NCBI GenBank assembly: GCA_017979445.1
Contig: CM030711.1
Coordinates: 9,145,221-9,209,220, forward strand
Length of the DNA stretch: 64,000 nucleotides
Reading direction: 5' to 3'
From: Akebia trifoliata
Lineage: Eukaryota; Streptophyta; Magnoliopsida; Ranunculales; Lardizabalaceae
The position numbers were made by a program, and so were the translations under genes. Shown in pieces: positions 1 through 10,999 of the stretch; within the stretch, counting starts at the first letter, position 1, and each line of letters opens with the position of its first letter. The notes under the pieces are model-generated. The model worked only from the letters and a program-made list of their open reading frames with translations. It was not told the origin of the DNA and did no database searches.

Positions 1-325
1 CAGTACTAACTAGAGATATATTTATATTAGTGGAAGAATGTCTATTCCATTCATATCAGTTTTCACATTTATTTAGGTCATACGTTGGTTTCTTCATCTT
101 TTTAATTTCAGATGGTTCTCTATTAATTAAAATGATTAACTCACTTTGGTTGACATATGGTGTACCCACATTGTACTTCTATGCATAAAAGAATTGGTTT
201 AAAAAGCTTTCATCTTTTATTTCTTAAATAATGTTTGGGTCTATTTGAGGTATTCCTAAAGAATTAGATTAACATCTTTGCAAGTTTCTTGGGCTCACAG
301 TTTTTAGTTTCAATTGTTTTGACAG
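1..325 (+). other. 5' UTR or 5' intron of the ELM2/SANT gene
   Basis: This AT-rich stretch has no coding potential of its own. It ends in a pyrimidine-rich run followed by TTTTGACAG at 317-325, a good 3' splice site directly abutting the ATG at 326. The simplest reading is that it is the end of a 5'-UTR intron whose first exon lies left of the window. An upstream coding exon joining at 326 is not excluded. Confidence 0.5.
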
Positions 326-3300
326 ATGGATTTAGTTGAGCTGGATAATGATGGAGAGAGCATCATAGAAGAAACATCTGCCAATCAGTTTCTTTCTCCG
401 GGTTCTCCTGATGTGAATGACATCTTTGGAGATCCACACATACTTCCTCGAGTTGGAGATCAGTACCAAGTGGAAATTCCACCCTTAATTACAGAATCCA
501 ACCCTCAGCTTTTAACAAACCCATTTGATACTGAAGTCATGGTTGATGTTGATCATTTTTTTCTAATGGGATTACCCATCCCAATCATTTGGATCCATGA
601 CCAAGTTAATATTAAGTCCGAATCACTAGAATTTCTTGGTGGCCCAGATGTTGCTCTTGATAAAAATGGATCGGCAGAGTCCAAAAACAGTCAACAAAGC
701 TATATATGTTCAAATAACAAAGATTCAAATTTTAAAGATGAAGCTTTAGATGTACACTTACCTTTGCAACAACATGAAAATTCTAACTCGGATCAGAAGT
801 ATACGGGCAAAGGTTACGTTCCGGTTCCTGGCTCATTAGGTAACTCTTGGAGTGATATGGAGCGGGAAAGCTTTCTTCTTGGTCTCTACATTTTTGGGAA
901 GAATCTTGTTCAAGTGAAGAGATTTATTGAGAGTAAAGAGATGGGGGATATATTATCATACTATTATGGGGAATTTTATAGGTCTGATGGACACCGTAGA
1001 TGGTCAGAGTGCCAAAAGATAAGGAGCCGGAGGTGTATAATGGGACAAAGGATTTTTACAGGATGGAGGCAACAAGAATTGTTATCACGTTTGCTTCCAC
1101 ATGTATCAGAGGAATGCCATAATACTTTGTCAGAGGTAATAATGTTTCAGCTTTCCTCTTTAATTTCTCTGACCCCAATATTTGGGATGAATAAAAGATG
1201 AAGATGGACTCTCTTTCTGTTCTTTAGTTATGTGTTTTTTTTTTATATTATAAATTGGGACTCGGAAAATAGTCAAAGTTGTTCTAGAATAAGGAAAGAG
1301 ATCTGATAAACTGAAACTTTTCTAAGAAATTTTCTTTTCCATTGATTTGATATTTTATTAGTCTCCAAAATATTGTCAAACAACTTTGTTTACCAAGACA
1401 ATTGAGTTTTTTATGCACTCTAGATATCTCTATTGGATACCATCTACACCCAAAGCCTTTCTTATCTTTTCATCCTTGACAAAGCTTCCATCACTTTTAC
1501 AATTCTAATTCTAAGAAAGTTTATGTGCCACCTTTTTAAGATAAACTTTTCCTTCTAGTTTGAAGCATGCTATGTGGTCTTTACTTGTATTTGTAAAGTA
1601 GCCTTGCCATCTTTTCTTATTCTCTGATCCCTTACAGGACTCCTGGTCGTCATTATTAATGCATCTAAATTGATTTAGGTCTTTAGTTTTTCTCTCTTAT
1701 TCTTGCAAATTTGTAAAAATCTTCCCCAACTATTTGGTATCCAACCCACTGTTTTAAGTTATAATATGACTCATGTTTTGCTTGATTTTTTTTTTTTTTT
1801 TGTTTCCTTTACATACTTCAATATTTTAAAGTTTCTTGCTTTTAGTTCATTGCTTAGTCTTTACTTGGGCCTCTTTTCTCTAATGGCCTTTGAACGTCAT
1901 TGTTCTACCACCACTGTTATGAGTGATGTTCACTTTAAACTATCTTACAACTTTTTATGTTTGCTAATTTTTTAATAAAAATCTATTTCATTCTTATTTA
2001 AATGTAATGCCCGCTTCTAAATTACAAAAAACATGGCTTTAGGCAGAATCGAATGGAGGAATAGGATTTGGTTAGCCAACCCCAAATTTAGGGATAATGC
2101 TTTGATGATGATGACAACAACTTGCATCTAAATTCCACTTTCAAAATTGTCTCTAAAGTATTCTGTTTTTTTTTTTCTTTTTCATATTCCACCACCTTAT
2201 TTTCTGCCATTTCTTACTTCCAGTCATTCTGTTCTGTCTTTCACTTCAAACATCTAAGGTAACTAACCCTTGTTAATTAAAATCTCTCCTAAGATATTGT
2301 TACATGTCTAGAGTATATGCAATGCAACAATATTTAGGAAAATGGAAAATAATTTTGTTCTTTGTTAGAGTTTTGTTCCCATAAAAATACGAGTTTGCTT
2401 CACTTTCAAGAGTTTGTATGATGGGTAGACTTGTAAGTTCACTTGACTTATACAAGCCTAGGAGTCTGGGCATGGTATCCAAAGAGTTAACACTTTCTAA
2501 TTCATAGACATATGGGACTTGCATGATTTAAAATCTCATCTCAAGGCATTGTCCTGGTTAGGGAAAAACTGATATCATCTTGGCCAAGAATGTCTCATTC
2601 AAGTCACCATCGAGACCAAGACATCTTGGGCAAGAGATTCTGAGTTGATACTAAATTTTGAACCATGCTTGCAAGTCAATATTCTAAAGAGACGAGCCCA
2701 AGTAGCCCTGATATCTAGTGGCTCTTACAAAAATGACTTGGGAACACATATGCTCTTTATAGAAGCCAAGAAATGGTTTGGTGGGTAAAGAAACTGAAGT
2801 ACTCTCATTGATTAAAGAAAGAAATTGGAGGTCTTGCCTGTCCAAGACTTTTCAACCCTTAAATGTCCTAGCCTTCTGAGCTAAAGCTCCTGGAGACTAT
2901 TATTAATTGTGACTGGATTAGACATCAAGTATTTGTGCTTCAATGTGGTATTTTTGATGGATCGGATGTCAAGTATTTGTGTTTCAATATGGTATTTTTT
3001 GATCCCGCAAGTTCCTTGGGGTACTTTTTTGATGTGACCAACATTAAGGTGGCATGAGTATGAGATCTGTGGCAGATGTAGCTCAGTCATACCGAATCTT
3101 TTTATTAAATTTTTTTTGATAAGTATAAATTTATTAGAATGAGAATAAAAGGAGGCCGAGAAAATGATTCCAAATTTCAGTACTAAAGGCACCATGAAGC
3201 AAAATGTGATTTCCTGACTCACCATTTGCCCTACACAGAAAGCAATAGTTTGGCTTAAGCAAGCCCCTTTTGATTAAATTATCCAGGGTTAAGATTTTAC

Positions 3301-6035
3301 GAATCTAGACCACAAATGTTTGCCTCCATGAGAACACAATCGAAAGAAGGCAAAAGAGTTTTGTAAAAGAAACTCACAGATAAGATTCTTTTCTTATTTG
3401 CGCTCCACTCTCTTCTAACTTCCTCAGTCCTCACAAATCTTGTATTAAATCATATTTAAAGTTTCTAGAATTTGACTAAATAGAATATATTTAAAGCATA
3501 TTTCCTCCAACCAGGGCCAATTACAGCCTTAGAAGAAATATAAAATTGAAGGTCCTAAAAGAGCAAGATGAAGACCCAAAAGAATGTGAATGAAGATGGT
3601 GAAAGCAGATTGAACTCTCTTTCAAGAACAGAAGATGTGGCTCTGGACAGAGTGGGATGGAGGAACATGATTCGTTTAGCCAACCCCAAATCTTTAGGAC
3701 AAGGCTTTATTGTTGTTTGTTATACTAAGTACAATAAGTTGAGAATATAAAAATCACTTGGGAGAGTAGAATATGTAGTAGAGCACATTCATTATGTTAA
3801 CTATATAGAGCAGTATCTTTGTGCCCCAAGATTCATGGTTCAGTGTTACACATACCCAGTACAAGTTATTCTGCTCAATACAGTATGGCAGGAAAAAAAC
3901 ATCCAAGACATGGTTGTCATCTCTTTGAGGAAAACAAAGAGGAATCTTTCAAATATTTTTGGTGGTTTAATTGAGATATTGGATGCTTGCTTTAATTGAG
4001 GAATATGGGAATACATAGGAAAATCGTAAAGTAAAACCAGTGGACATTTCTTGTACTTTATGCAAAAGGCTTTGAATCTGCTTTACAAGTGAAAATGATT
4101 AATTACTTCATTTTAATAGCCTTTACTTGTACCTCTAGAATTACTTTTTTATTTATTTATTTCTTTTTCTGATAATAACAGAAATTTCTGTCATTCTGTT
4201 TTCTTTTATCCATATTTCATGGGCAGGTTTCTAAGACATTCGGAGAGGGCAAAATTTTTCTGGAAGACTATGTCTCAACTTTGAAAGCTAAAGTTGGCAT
4301 AAGCACTCTTATAGAAGCTATAGGAATTGGCAAAGGGAAGCAAAATCTCACTGGCATTGTGGACCCAATTAAGACAAATCAAGTTATCCCTATTCGTCAA
4401 GAAATACCGAGTGGCAAGGAATGCAACTCTCTTACATCTACTGACATCATCAAGTTCCTAACAGGAGACTTTCGATTAAGCAAAGCCCGGTCCAACGATC
4501 TTTTCTGGGAAGCCGTTTGGCCCCGTTTGCTTGCAAGAGGATGGCACTCTGAGCAGCCGAAGAATCACTCTTATGTTGGCTCCAAGCATTCATTGGTGTT
4601 TATCATACCTGGTGTTAAGAAATTCTCGAGAAGGAAACTTGTGAAAGGAAGCCACTATTTTGACTCTGTTAGTGATGTCTTGAACAAAGTTGCATCAGAT
4701 CCAAGGCTTCTTGATGTTGAGGTGGAAGCATCTAAAGGTGTTGGCAGCAAGGAAGAATATGAATTGGACCAAGATGGTCCTTCAGATCGTCAACGACATT
4801 GTTATCTTCAACCACGAATTTCAAAGTGCAATTCAGAGCTCATGAAATTTACTGTTGTTGACACAAGTTTGGTTTATGACGAAGGACCATTCAAGGTGAG
4901 AGAACTGAGGACTTTACCCGTCGAAACTACAAATAGTTCCACCCCAACTAGTCTTTCTGGGGAGACTGATGGGGAGAGCTCTGAAGAGCCTGTGGATGAG
5001 CCGGACTCCAATGAAATGTTATCAAATGATCAAGAGGAAGCTAATACTTCTAGGCCTGCAGAGGATGTACTTGACTTATCGGATTGTTTAGTTAATGTTT
5101 CTAAGCAAGCAAAGCCAATTAATGGCCCGGCTACCACCAATGCTTCGATGTCCAATGATGATGATCGCTATCCCAATATGTGTAATGAGAAGCACCCAAG
5201 GAAGAATACCGTAAAGTGCCAATTCAGCCGAAGAGTCAAATCTGGTCAATCGAACTATTTATCCCCCGTCACGAAACGACGGAGATTAACTGTTTGTAGT
5301 TACTCAGAGACAAGTTACAGCTTGAACAATCTTTCTGAGGGCTCCAAGCTAAAACAAGAGGAACCCCATTGCTGTTTAGATTCACGTGATGCAGATGAGA
5401 ACATGGTATCTGAAGTTGGTCCATCTCAAGAAAAAGTATCAACTAGTACTTCACCTAAAGGCAGTCCAAATGATAACCATGAAGGCATTCTTAGTGAGAA
5501 TTGTTTCGGCTCAACAGTGTCTCACGAGAAAGCTGAGCCCCGAACTTTGATCGACCTAAACCTACCACATGTCCCGCAAGATTTTGAAACTGGTGAACCT
5601 GTCGTCAGCACCGAAGTGGTGGACACCCAGGACGATCCAATTACAATAGAAGTGGATTCCCAGACATTGAGAGCCTCTAATGGCATGCCCAGTGTAGAAC
5701 ATGAACCTGTTGTGAATGTGCGGAGGCAGAGCACAAGAAACCGGCCATTGACCACGAGAGCATTGGAAGCTCTTGAATGTGGGTTTCTAAACACAAAGCG
5801 GAGACGGAGGGGCACAGAGGCTATATCATGGGAGAGCTCGATACTGAGACCCTCTCGGCGGGCCCGTGGTAGGGTTGGTGTTACTGAAAACCTTGGTAGT
5901 GTCGGTACTGGAGTTGTGGATCCCAAGGTGGATGATGGGGTTGATGAAGAGTGCAGTAGTAACCTTGTCGTGGTTAGCAATCCAGTTACCAATCATCCTG
6001 GAATCTTTGCGGGCAAAGACAATCAAGCTGGTTAG
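326..6035 (+). CDS. ELM2/SANT-domain nuclear protein (two exons, 872 aa)
   Basis: Exons are 326-1135 and 4227-6035, joined in phase 0 across a GT-AG intron, giving 872 codons plus stop. Residues about 36-60 carry an ELM2-like stretch (RVGDQYQVEIPPL). Residues about 171-222 form a SANT/Myb-like domain (start NSWSDMERESFLLGLYIFG), followed by the basic conserved block with WSECQKIRSRR. The joined junction reads NTLSE-VSKTFGEGK, continuous with a conserved helical region (YVSTLKAKVGISTLIEAIG). The C-terminal half is acidic and low-complexity (about 513-533) with basic, NLS-like patches at about 600-625 (VTKRRRL) and 790-820 (NTKRRRRG, RPSRRARGR). Plant members are usually annotated as SANT-domain or 'arginine-glutamic acid dipeptide repeat' proteins, and a chromatin or transcription role is inferred from the domains. 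The start is the first ATG after a splice acceptor. No frame damage is seen. Confidence 0.85.
2041..2125 (+). mobile_element. 3' end of a RTE-like LINE (fragment)
   Basis: The stretch encodes the remains of a WR-x(4)-RLANP-type ending (GGTTAGCCAACCCC), then a short GATGATGATGA microsatellite, as is usual for RTE-class LINE 3' ends. A related sequence occurs at 3640-3720 in the same intron, so two truncated insertions are likely. The assignment rests on the sister copy and general family features only. Confidence 0.4.
3105..3400 (-). pseudogene. L1-type LINE fragment (zf-RVT region), 5'-truncated
   Basis: On the minus strand the sequence translates to a recognisable plant L1 zinc-binding RT C-terminal region: LTLDNLIKRGLLKPNYCFLC, then a CRANGES-type segment and an H...LLH. 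This is the C-x2-C...H-x(3-4)-H/C block found downstream of RT in many plant LINEs. The flanks are out of frame, so it is a dead remnant inside intron 1. The T-rich run near 3110-3118 on the + strand could be the element's poly-A tail. Confidence 0.55.
3568..3730 (+). pseudogene. RTE-like LINE C-terminal fragment
   Basis: A 60-codon open frame has the pattern EDVALDRVGWRNMIRLANP followed by a run ending in TTGTTGTTTG. The DR-x-WR...I-x-LA[ND]P pattern just before the stop is typical of plant RTE-clade LINE ends, which finish in a simple repeat. It lies in intron 1 of the ELM2/SANT gene in sense orientation. It is unlikely to be an alternative exon. Confidence 0.45.
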
Positions 6036-6337
6036 GTGTTCTTACATGCTTTGGACAAGGTTTACTTGTCATTTGGCCTTTAGGGTCCTATCTATCTTTC
6101 GCACCCATAACAACTGATTCTACATCAAGGGCACAGCAATCTTGTTCACACTGAAACTATGGTGTTTGTGGCTGGTGAAATCTCAGAATGGTATACAGGC
6201 TTGGACAAAAATGGGAGAAAGGGGTTTAGGGACAGTTGGAGTCATGTAGTGGACAAGAAGACTTTGACAGTCTCGGCACTTTTCTCTTTTAAAATATAAC
6301 TGTGGTGGCTGATCCTATTTGTTATTCGGAAACATTG

Positions 6338-6480
6338 TTTCGACCAAAAAGTTGCAGATACCGATCTCCGGAAAGATAATAAACCCTATGTTCCTTCTAT
6401 TTACATTTACACGGGTTTGACCAAAAAGTTGCTGATACCATCTCCAGAAAGACAATAAACTGTATGTTTCTTCCATTTAC
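6338..6480 (+). repeat. Tandem duplication in the 3' UTR carrying poly(A)-signal-like motifs
   Basis: Two copies with a 78-bp period start at 6338 and 6416; both contain GACCAAAAAGTTGC and an AATAAAC motif (6379 and 6456 regions). They lie about 300-450 bp after the stop codon of the ELM2/SANT gene. The duplication therefore doubles a candidate polyadenylation signal. The surrounding 6036-6759 otherwise shows only non-coding sequence. Confidence 0.7.
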
Positions 6481-6759
6481 AATAAGATTGCATATTATTC
6501 TCAAATACCCATAGTTGTAGTAAGGGTAGTTCTGGTTATTTTAATCGTTAGCCTTCTACCCTTAACTCTACTGCAATGAAAGATCCAAGGTATGGAGTCT
6601 ACTTGCTACCTTTTTTATGAACTTGAGATATGTTTGATCCTTTAAATGAGTGGCAGTTGCTAAGAAGAGATATCATACTCTCTCTCACAAACTAGAGACA
6701 CTCGGCAAAATCCAGTAATCAAGACGATGAGCAATTATTCCAAAACTCTCTATCTACAC

Positions 6760-7263
6760 CATGGTTTTTAAACTCGGTATCTCGTCTCGTCTCGTCTCGT
6801 CTTGTTCAACTCTGATACCGAGTTGACTCGGACAATACGTCTCGTCTCGTTCGACATTGAGACAATGGTTTTTAACCATTTAAAGAATTTGAAAAAATCT
6901 AAAAAACTTCGTAAATGATTCCTATTAGAAAAAACCCAAAAAAATATAAAATTAAAAAAAAATTGATTTGGAGGTGAAAGAATAGAAGATTGAGGCATAA
7001 CTCGTTTGTCTTGATTAACTCGGACGAGATTTTGAAAATCTCGTCCGAGACGTCTCGTTTAACTCGCGAGTTAAATACTTTACTGCGATGTTTCGTCCGT
7101 ATCATTCGTATTGTCTGAGATAATCGAAAATATCATTCGTGACGACTTGTTTATCTCACGATACGCAGTGTCTCTTAACACTTTGTGAGTTGGTCTCGTT
7201 GGACTTCGATATCGAGTTAACTCGGGCGGTACGTCTCGGTCTCGGACAAGTTTAAAAACCATG
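6760..7263. mobile_element. MITE with CATGGTTTTTAAAC terminal inverted repeats
   Basis: The left end CATGGTTTTTAAACTCGG is mirrored at the right end (GTTTAAAAACCATG). Subterminal copies of CTCGTCTCGT-type repeats and of a GAGTT-ACTCGG...TACGTCTCG block lie at both sides (6820-6850 and 7207-7245). No transposase frame is present. A shorter relative with the same TAAAACTCG/ATTTAAAAC ends is at 28863-29022. No TSD could be fixed, so the superfamily is unassigned. Confidence 0.65.
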
Positions 7264-7398
7264 ATCTGCACATATGTATTGGTATCCATTTTTCTGTCCT
7301 ACATTTGAAAAAAAAGGGTTCAAAGCCTATAATGGAGAGGATAACATGGTTAGAAATCAGTATGAAATTATAGTTGTTGTTGATTTGTGTTTCAACGC

Positions 7399-8739
7399 TG
7401 TGGAAGATATTTCTTGAGTGAGTGACATGTGGCAATCTTGAGGAATCATAACCGACTCACCGAATTATGTGGAGGGCCAACCGACCAAGCATTAAGACCA
7501 ACCTTTCAAATTACGTTAGTGGGTAGGTCGGGGGAGACTCCGTAAAACCTGGTATGTTAGATGTAATTGCTCCTGCAACTAAGAGGTTAGGTGTACCTGC
7601 TCTTGCAACTGAGAGTTTAAGGGCAATTGCTCCCACGAAAATCGAGGCAGATCACAGAGTAGATGCACCTACTCCAGAAAGAATCCAGGGAGATCCACAA
7701 GTGGAAAATTCTATAAATATAAGGTAGCAACACACCTAAAATTAGGGGTGCACACTGGATTGGGTAAATCCGAGAACCGAGCCAATCCAAAGCCTTTTGG
7801 ATTAGATTGGTTCGGATTGAGCATGGGTTGGTTCGGGTGCGGATTGTTAAAAAAAAAAATCTGATTGATTTGATTCGGTCCCGGATTAGGGGTATAGTAG
7901 AATCGAACCAATCCGAGAACCGAACTAATCCGAAGTATCTATTATAATATATATTTGTACTAATTTTTATATGCTTTAACAATATATTTCGAAAAAGAAC
8001 GATTTTCTCCTAATGAATTTTAACTTCCTTTCTATTTCATTTTATGAGTATTTTGTGTTACACTCATATTTGAATATGATTCTAATATTTATTTTCTTTT
8101 CAATTTCATTAATTACGGATCTTTGAATTATAAGAATTTCTTTATCGATCACTCCCCCACTTGAAATATCCATGAAATTTTCATTTAAAAAAAATAAATT
8201 CTAGTAATTTTTGGTGCATAGGTAGACCGATGTAAGATCGGACTATGGGTTTGTTATTTTTGTGTTATGTGTGATGCTTTGTTCATATTGAAATAAAAAG
8301 TATGTTCATGTTTTGTTTATGCATGCTATGTCTTATGTGTGATGCTTTGTTTAATATTTATTTTGCTTAGTTTTAAGTTTTAATTATTTTAATTTTACTA
8401 TTGAAAATAATAAGTATGAGAACCGAGATCCGATCTGAACCAATCCGAACCAAAGTTGGTTTGGATTGGTTCGGTTCTATAGGGTAATTGGATTGGTTTG
8501 GTTCTAAATTTGTAAAACCGATCATGTTTGGTTCAGTTCTAATTTTGTCAAAATCCGAACTAATCCAAACCATGTGCACTCCTACCTAAAATGTTAGAAA
8601 AATATTCCTTGGAGAACACTTTGTTAAGTCGTCATTGAAATTCTAACTTGAGCGTTGGAGTGGTTTTGCTGCAAGTCCTCCTCCGAGTTTAGGAAGAATC
8701 AATGAGGATCACGAGGTAGATCAAACTTTTGCTTCTACA
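7399..8739 (+). repeat. 5' LTR of the gypsy element, interrupted by an hAT insertion
   Basis: It aligns along its length with the 3' LTR at 17223-17713 except for an 842-bp insertion (7743-8584) plus one copy of its TSD. Shared landmarks are ACATGTGGCAATCT, CAAGCATTAAGAC, GGTATGTTAGATGTAATT and TCTATAAATA (a likely TATA box near 7710). It starts TG and ends CA. Confidence 0.9.
7743..8584. mobile_element. Non-autonomous hAT element inserted in the gypsy 5' LTR
   Basis: The ends are TAGGGGTGCACA and the near-inverse TGTGCACTCCTA. The 8-bp flanks CCTAAAAT (7735-7742 and 8585-8592) are identical. The 3' LTR shows the uninterrupted site ACACACCTAAAATGTTAG, proving insertion. TAGGGGTG-type ends with 8-bp TSDs are diagnostic of hAT. 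The subterminal regions repeat AATCCGAACCAA-like motifs in both orientations, which is common in hAT derivatives. No transposase is encoded. Confidence 0.93.
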
Positions 8740-8740
8740 A

Positions 8741-8757
8741 TTTGGCGTTGTCCGTGG
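8741..8757 (+). other. Primer-binding site of the gypsy element
   Basis: TTTGGCGTTGTCCGTGG follows the 5' LTR after one base. It matches the TGGCGCC-GT-x-TGTGG type primer site common in plant Tat-like gypsy elements, with one or two substitutions. It is not the Met-tRNA type seen elsewhere in this window. Confidence 0.6.
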
Positions 8758-8777
8758 AAAACGTTACAAAGAGAGAA

Positions 8778-10060
8778 ATGACCAACATGGTGAGAGTAAG
8801 AGGTGAAGGACGTGGAGAACCGTCAAACCCCTTACCAATGGACTTACCTCCAGCACCGCAAGATCCAATGCTTGCGCTGCATCATTTGTTAACGGAAATG
8901 AGAGAAGAAATGCATAAGGGATTAGAGAAGCAGAATGACGAGATTACAACAATAAAGAGGGAAAACGAGGAACTCGGACAGAGACTGGGTGAGGGAATGA
9001 GACATGAGGAGGTCTGGAAGGGGAAGGTATTCAAGGACACCCGTCCCGTGCAGCGGAATGAACCAAGGGTGTGGACTCGGCTGCAATAAGAACACGATAG
9101 GGAAACTTTGATGCTCGGAACTCGATGACGAAGTTGAAGAAATGCTGATAAGGAGAGATGAGGAACTCGTTCGAGAAAAGAATCTGGGACAAAAAGCTCG
9201 AAATGCTATTCAAGAACTTAGGGAGACACTATTCTCACCAACAATAATGGGATCCAACCACCCGAGGGCATTCCATTAACCAAAATTCGAAGCATCTGAT
9301 GGAACGAGTGACCCTATGGACCATATTCTCCATTATAGGAGTCAAATAGTCTTGTATCAGAACGATAATTCGTTATTTTGCAAACGCTTCCCGTCAACTT
9401 TGAGGTAGGGGCTATGACGTGGTTCTAAGGGCTGTCTGCTGAATCAATAACAAAATTTTCCAAGCTGGAAGAAGCGTTTGTCCGACAATTCGTCCACTTA
9501 CGTAAAAAGAAAGTCGGTGTAAACACGCTTTTTAACCTATGACAAGAAGTCGGCGAGAGTATACGTTCTTTCGTGACTCGATTTCGGACAAAGACACTAG
9601 TTGTTGAGAATATCGATGAGGTGCCTGCTTGCGCAGCCTATGTAGCGGCAATCATCCTTGAAACTCGGTTGCATGAATCATTGATCAAGTCTGACCCTCA
9701 TGACTTGAAAACCTCTATGCGAAAGTTGAGAAATACATCTTAGTGGAGGAGTCGCTGAAGAGTAGGGGGCAAATAGTACAAACAGTCGTCGTCAGTACGG
9801 CAAATCCTGAGACTCCAAAAACTGTAGTCGAGCCAGGTAACGGGGGTAGTAGGAAGAGACGTTGGGACCAGAAAGAGCAGTCGAGGTGGAAGAGGGGGTG
9901 AGTATATACATCGCTCAACGAGAAGTTGTAAGTGATACTGAGACACATCTACAGCGACCCTGGCTTCATGCAACCACCTCGTGATTACTGAGGAAAGTCG
10001 GGAAAACTATACTACGAATGCCACGGAGTAGAAGACCATCTGACCAAAGATTGTTACAAA
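8778..10060 (+). pseudogene. gag remnant of the gypsy element
   Basis: The first open stretch starts at ATG 8778 and runs to 9089. It has a proline-rich head and a charged coiled-coil-like segment (GLEKQNDEITTIKRENEEL). Further fragments in changing frames show the retrotransposon gag core: an SDGTSDPMDHILHYR stretch near 9295-9340 and FVRQFVHLRKKKVGVNTLF near 9476-9530. A degenerate zinc-knuckle area follows near 10010-10070 (YYECHG, DHLT-KDC). Several frameshifts and stops make it non-functional. Confidence 0.7.
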
Positions 10061-10270
10061 TTGTGACATATCGTACAAAATATGATTGAAGATGGAAAAC
10101 TCACGAGATATGTGGTTGCCACCACTAGAGAATGACGAAGAGATCAAAGGGAAGAGAATTAGATACCATGACCTCAAACACCTAGGGGATAGAGGCAGCA
10201 TGAACCCTAGGGGCGTAGAGTAGTGCACACAATCTTGGGGTTATATGAATTAGAAAGGTAGTCAAAGCAT

Positions 10271-10905
10271 GTGGCCAGAACAATAGTAAGAAAGATATGC
10301 TATGAAGTTAGCATCAACCAAGTATCCTCGGGGGTCGGCGAAGCACGAAGATTGTGTCCCGTCTCGGGGGAACATGCAGTAATGTTCACTGAAGATGACT
10401 TCCAAGGTATAACAATGTCTTATCAAGACGTGCTCATAATAGCGTTGCCAGTTGGAAGCGTAAACCTCAGGAGAATTTTGGTGGACGTCAGCAGTGTAGT
10501 AGACATCCTCTTTTTTAGGAGTATCGAAAAAAATGGGGATCTCAGAAAGCCTTGAGCTAACTTAGTTCATTGTGTTCAAATTCAACGGAGCCTTGACTTT
10601 CTTAGTTGGAGAAATAACCCTTCCAATAGCAGTAGGGTCAAGGGTTGTCATAACGATCGATGCAGATTCGGCGTACAATGCCATTCTCGAAAGGAGATGG
10701 ATACATGAGATGAAAACCGTCCCTTCAACCTACCATCAAGTAATACGATTCCCAAATAGGAAGGGAATAATGGAAATCAGTGGAGAACGAGAAATGTCCC
10801 AAAGGTGTTTTATAATGGCACTCAACCCCGGACAACATGGTGGAATCGAGCCTCGGAAGAAGAGGAAAGAGCCACCTATTGAAGTTGAGCAATTATAGCA
10901 ATTAC
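10271..10905 (+). pseudogene. Aspartic protease region of the gypsy element, degenerate
   Basis: The frame at 10271-10555 reads into VNLRRILVDVSSVVDILFFR. This matches the gypsy protease block V-x-R-x-LVDGGSS-x-DILF, but the catalytic DGGSS has become DVSS. After a stop, 10572-10898 continues with TLPIAVGS and YNAILERRWIHEMKTVPSTY, the block between protease and RT (canonical YNAILGRPWL...). The catalytic change and the stop mean it cannot be active. Confidence 0.7.
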
Positions 10906-10999
10906 AAAAAGAATTGCAGAAAGAATGGGTGGCATCGATCGAGGAAGTAGAACAAATAGATCTTAGTACCAACAAAAAATAGCTAATTAACGTCGGGAC

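Larger units (their letters stand above)
1136..4226 (+). other. Intron 1 of the ELM2/SANT gene, with LINE remnants
   Basis: The donor is CAGAG|GTAAT and the acceptor GGGCAG|GTTTC. Joining 1135 to 4227 keeps the frame with no stop. The 3.1-kb intron is AT-rich and contains at least three non-LTR retrotransposon fragments (listed separately). The longer open frames inside it have no host-gene character. Confidence 0.8.

Noticed and set aside
5522..6117. Minus-strand and alternate + frames at the end of the ELM2/SANT gene
   Set aside because: They overlap the conserved C-terminal coding frame and have no similarity to known proteins.
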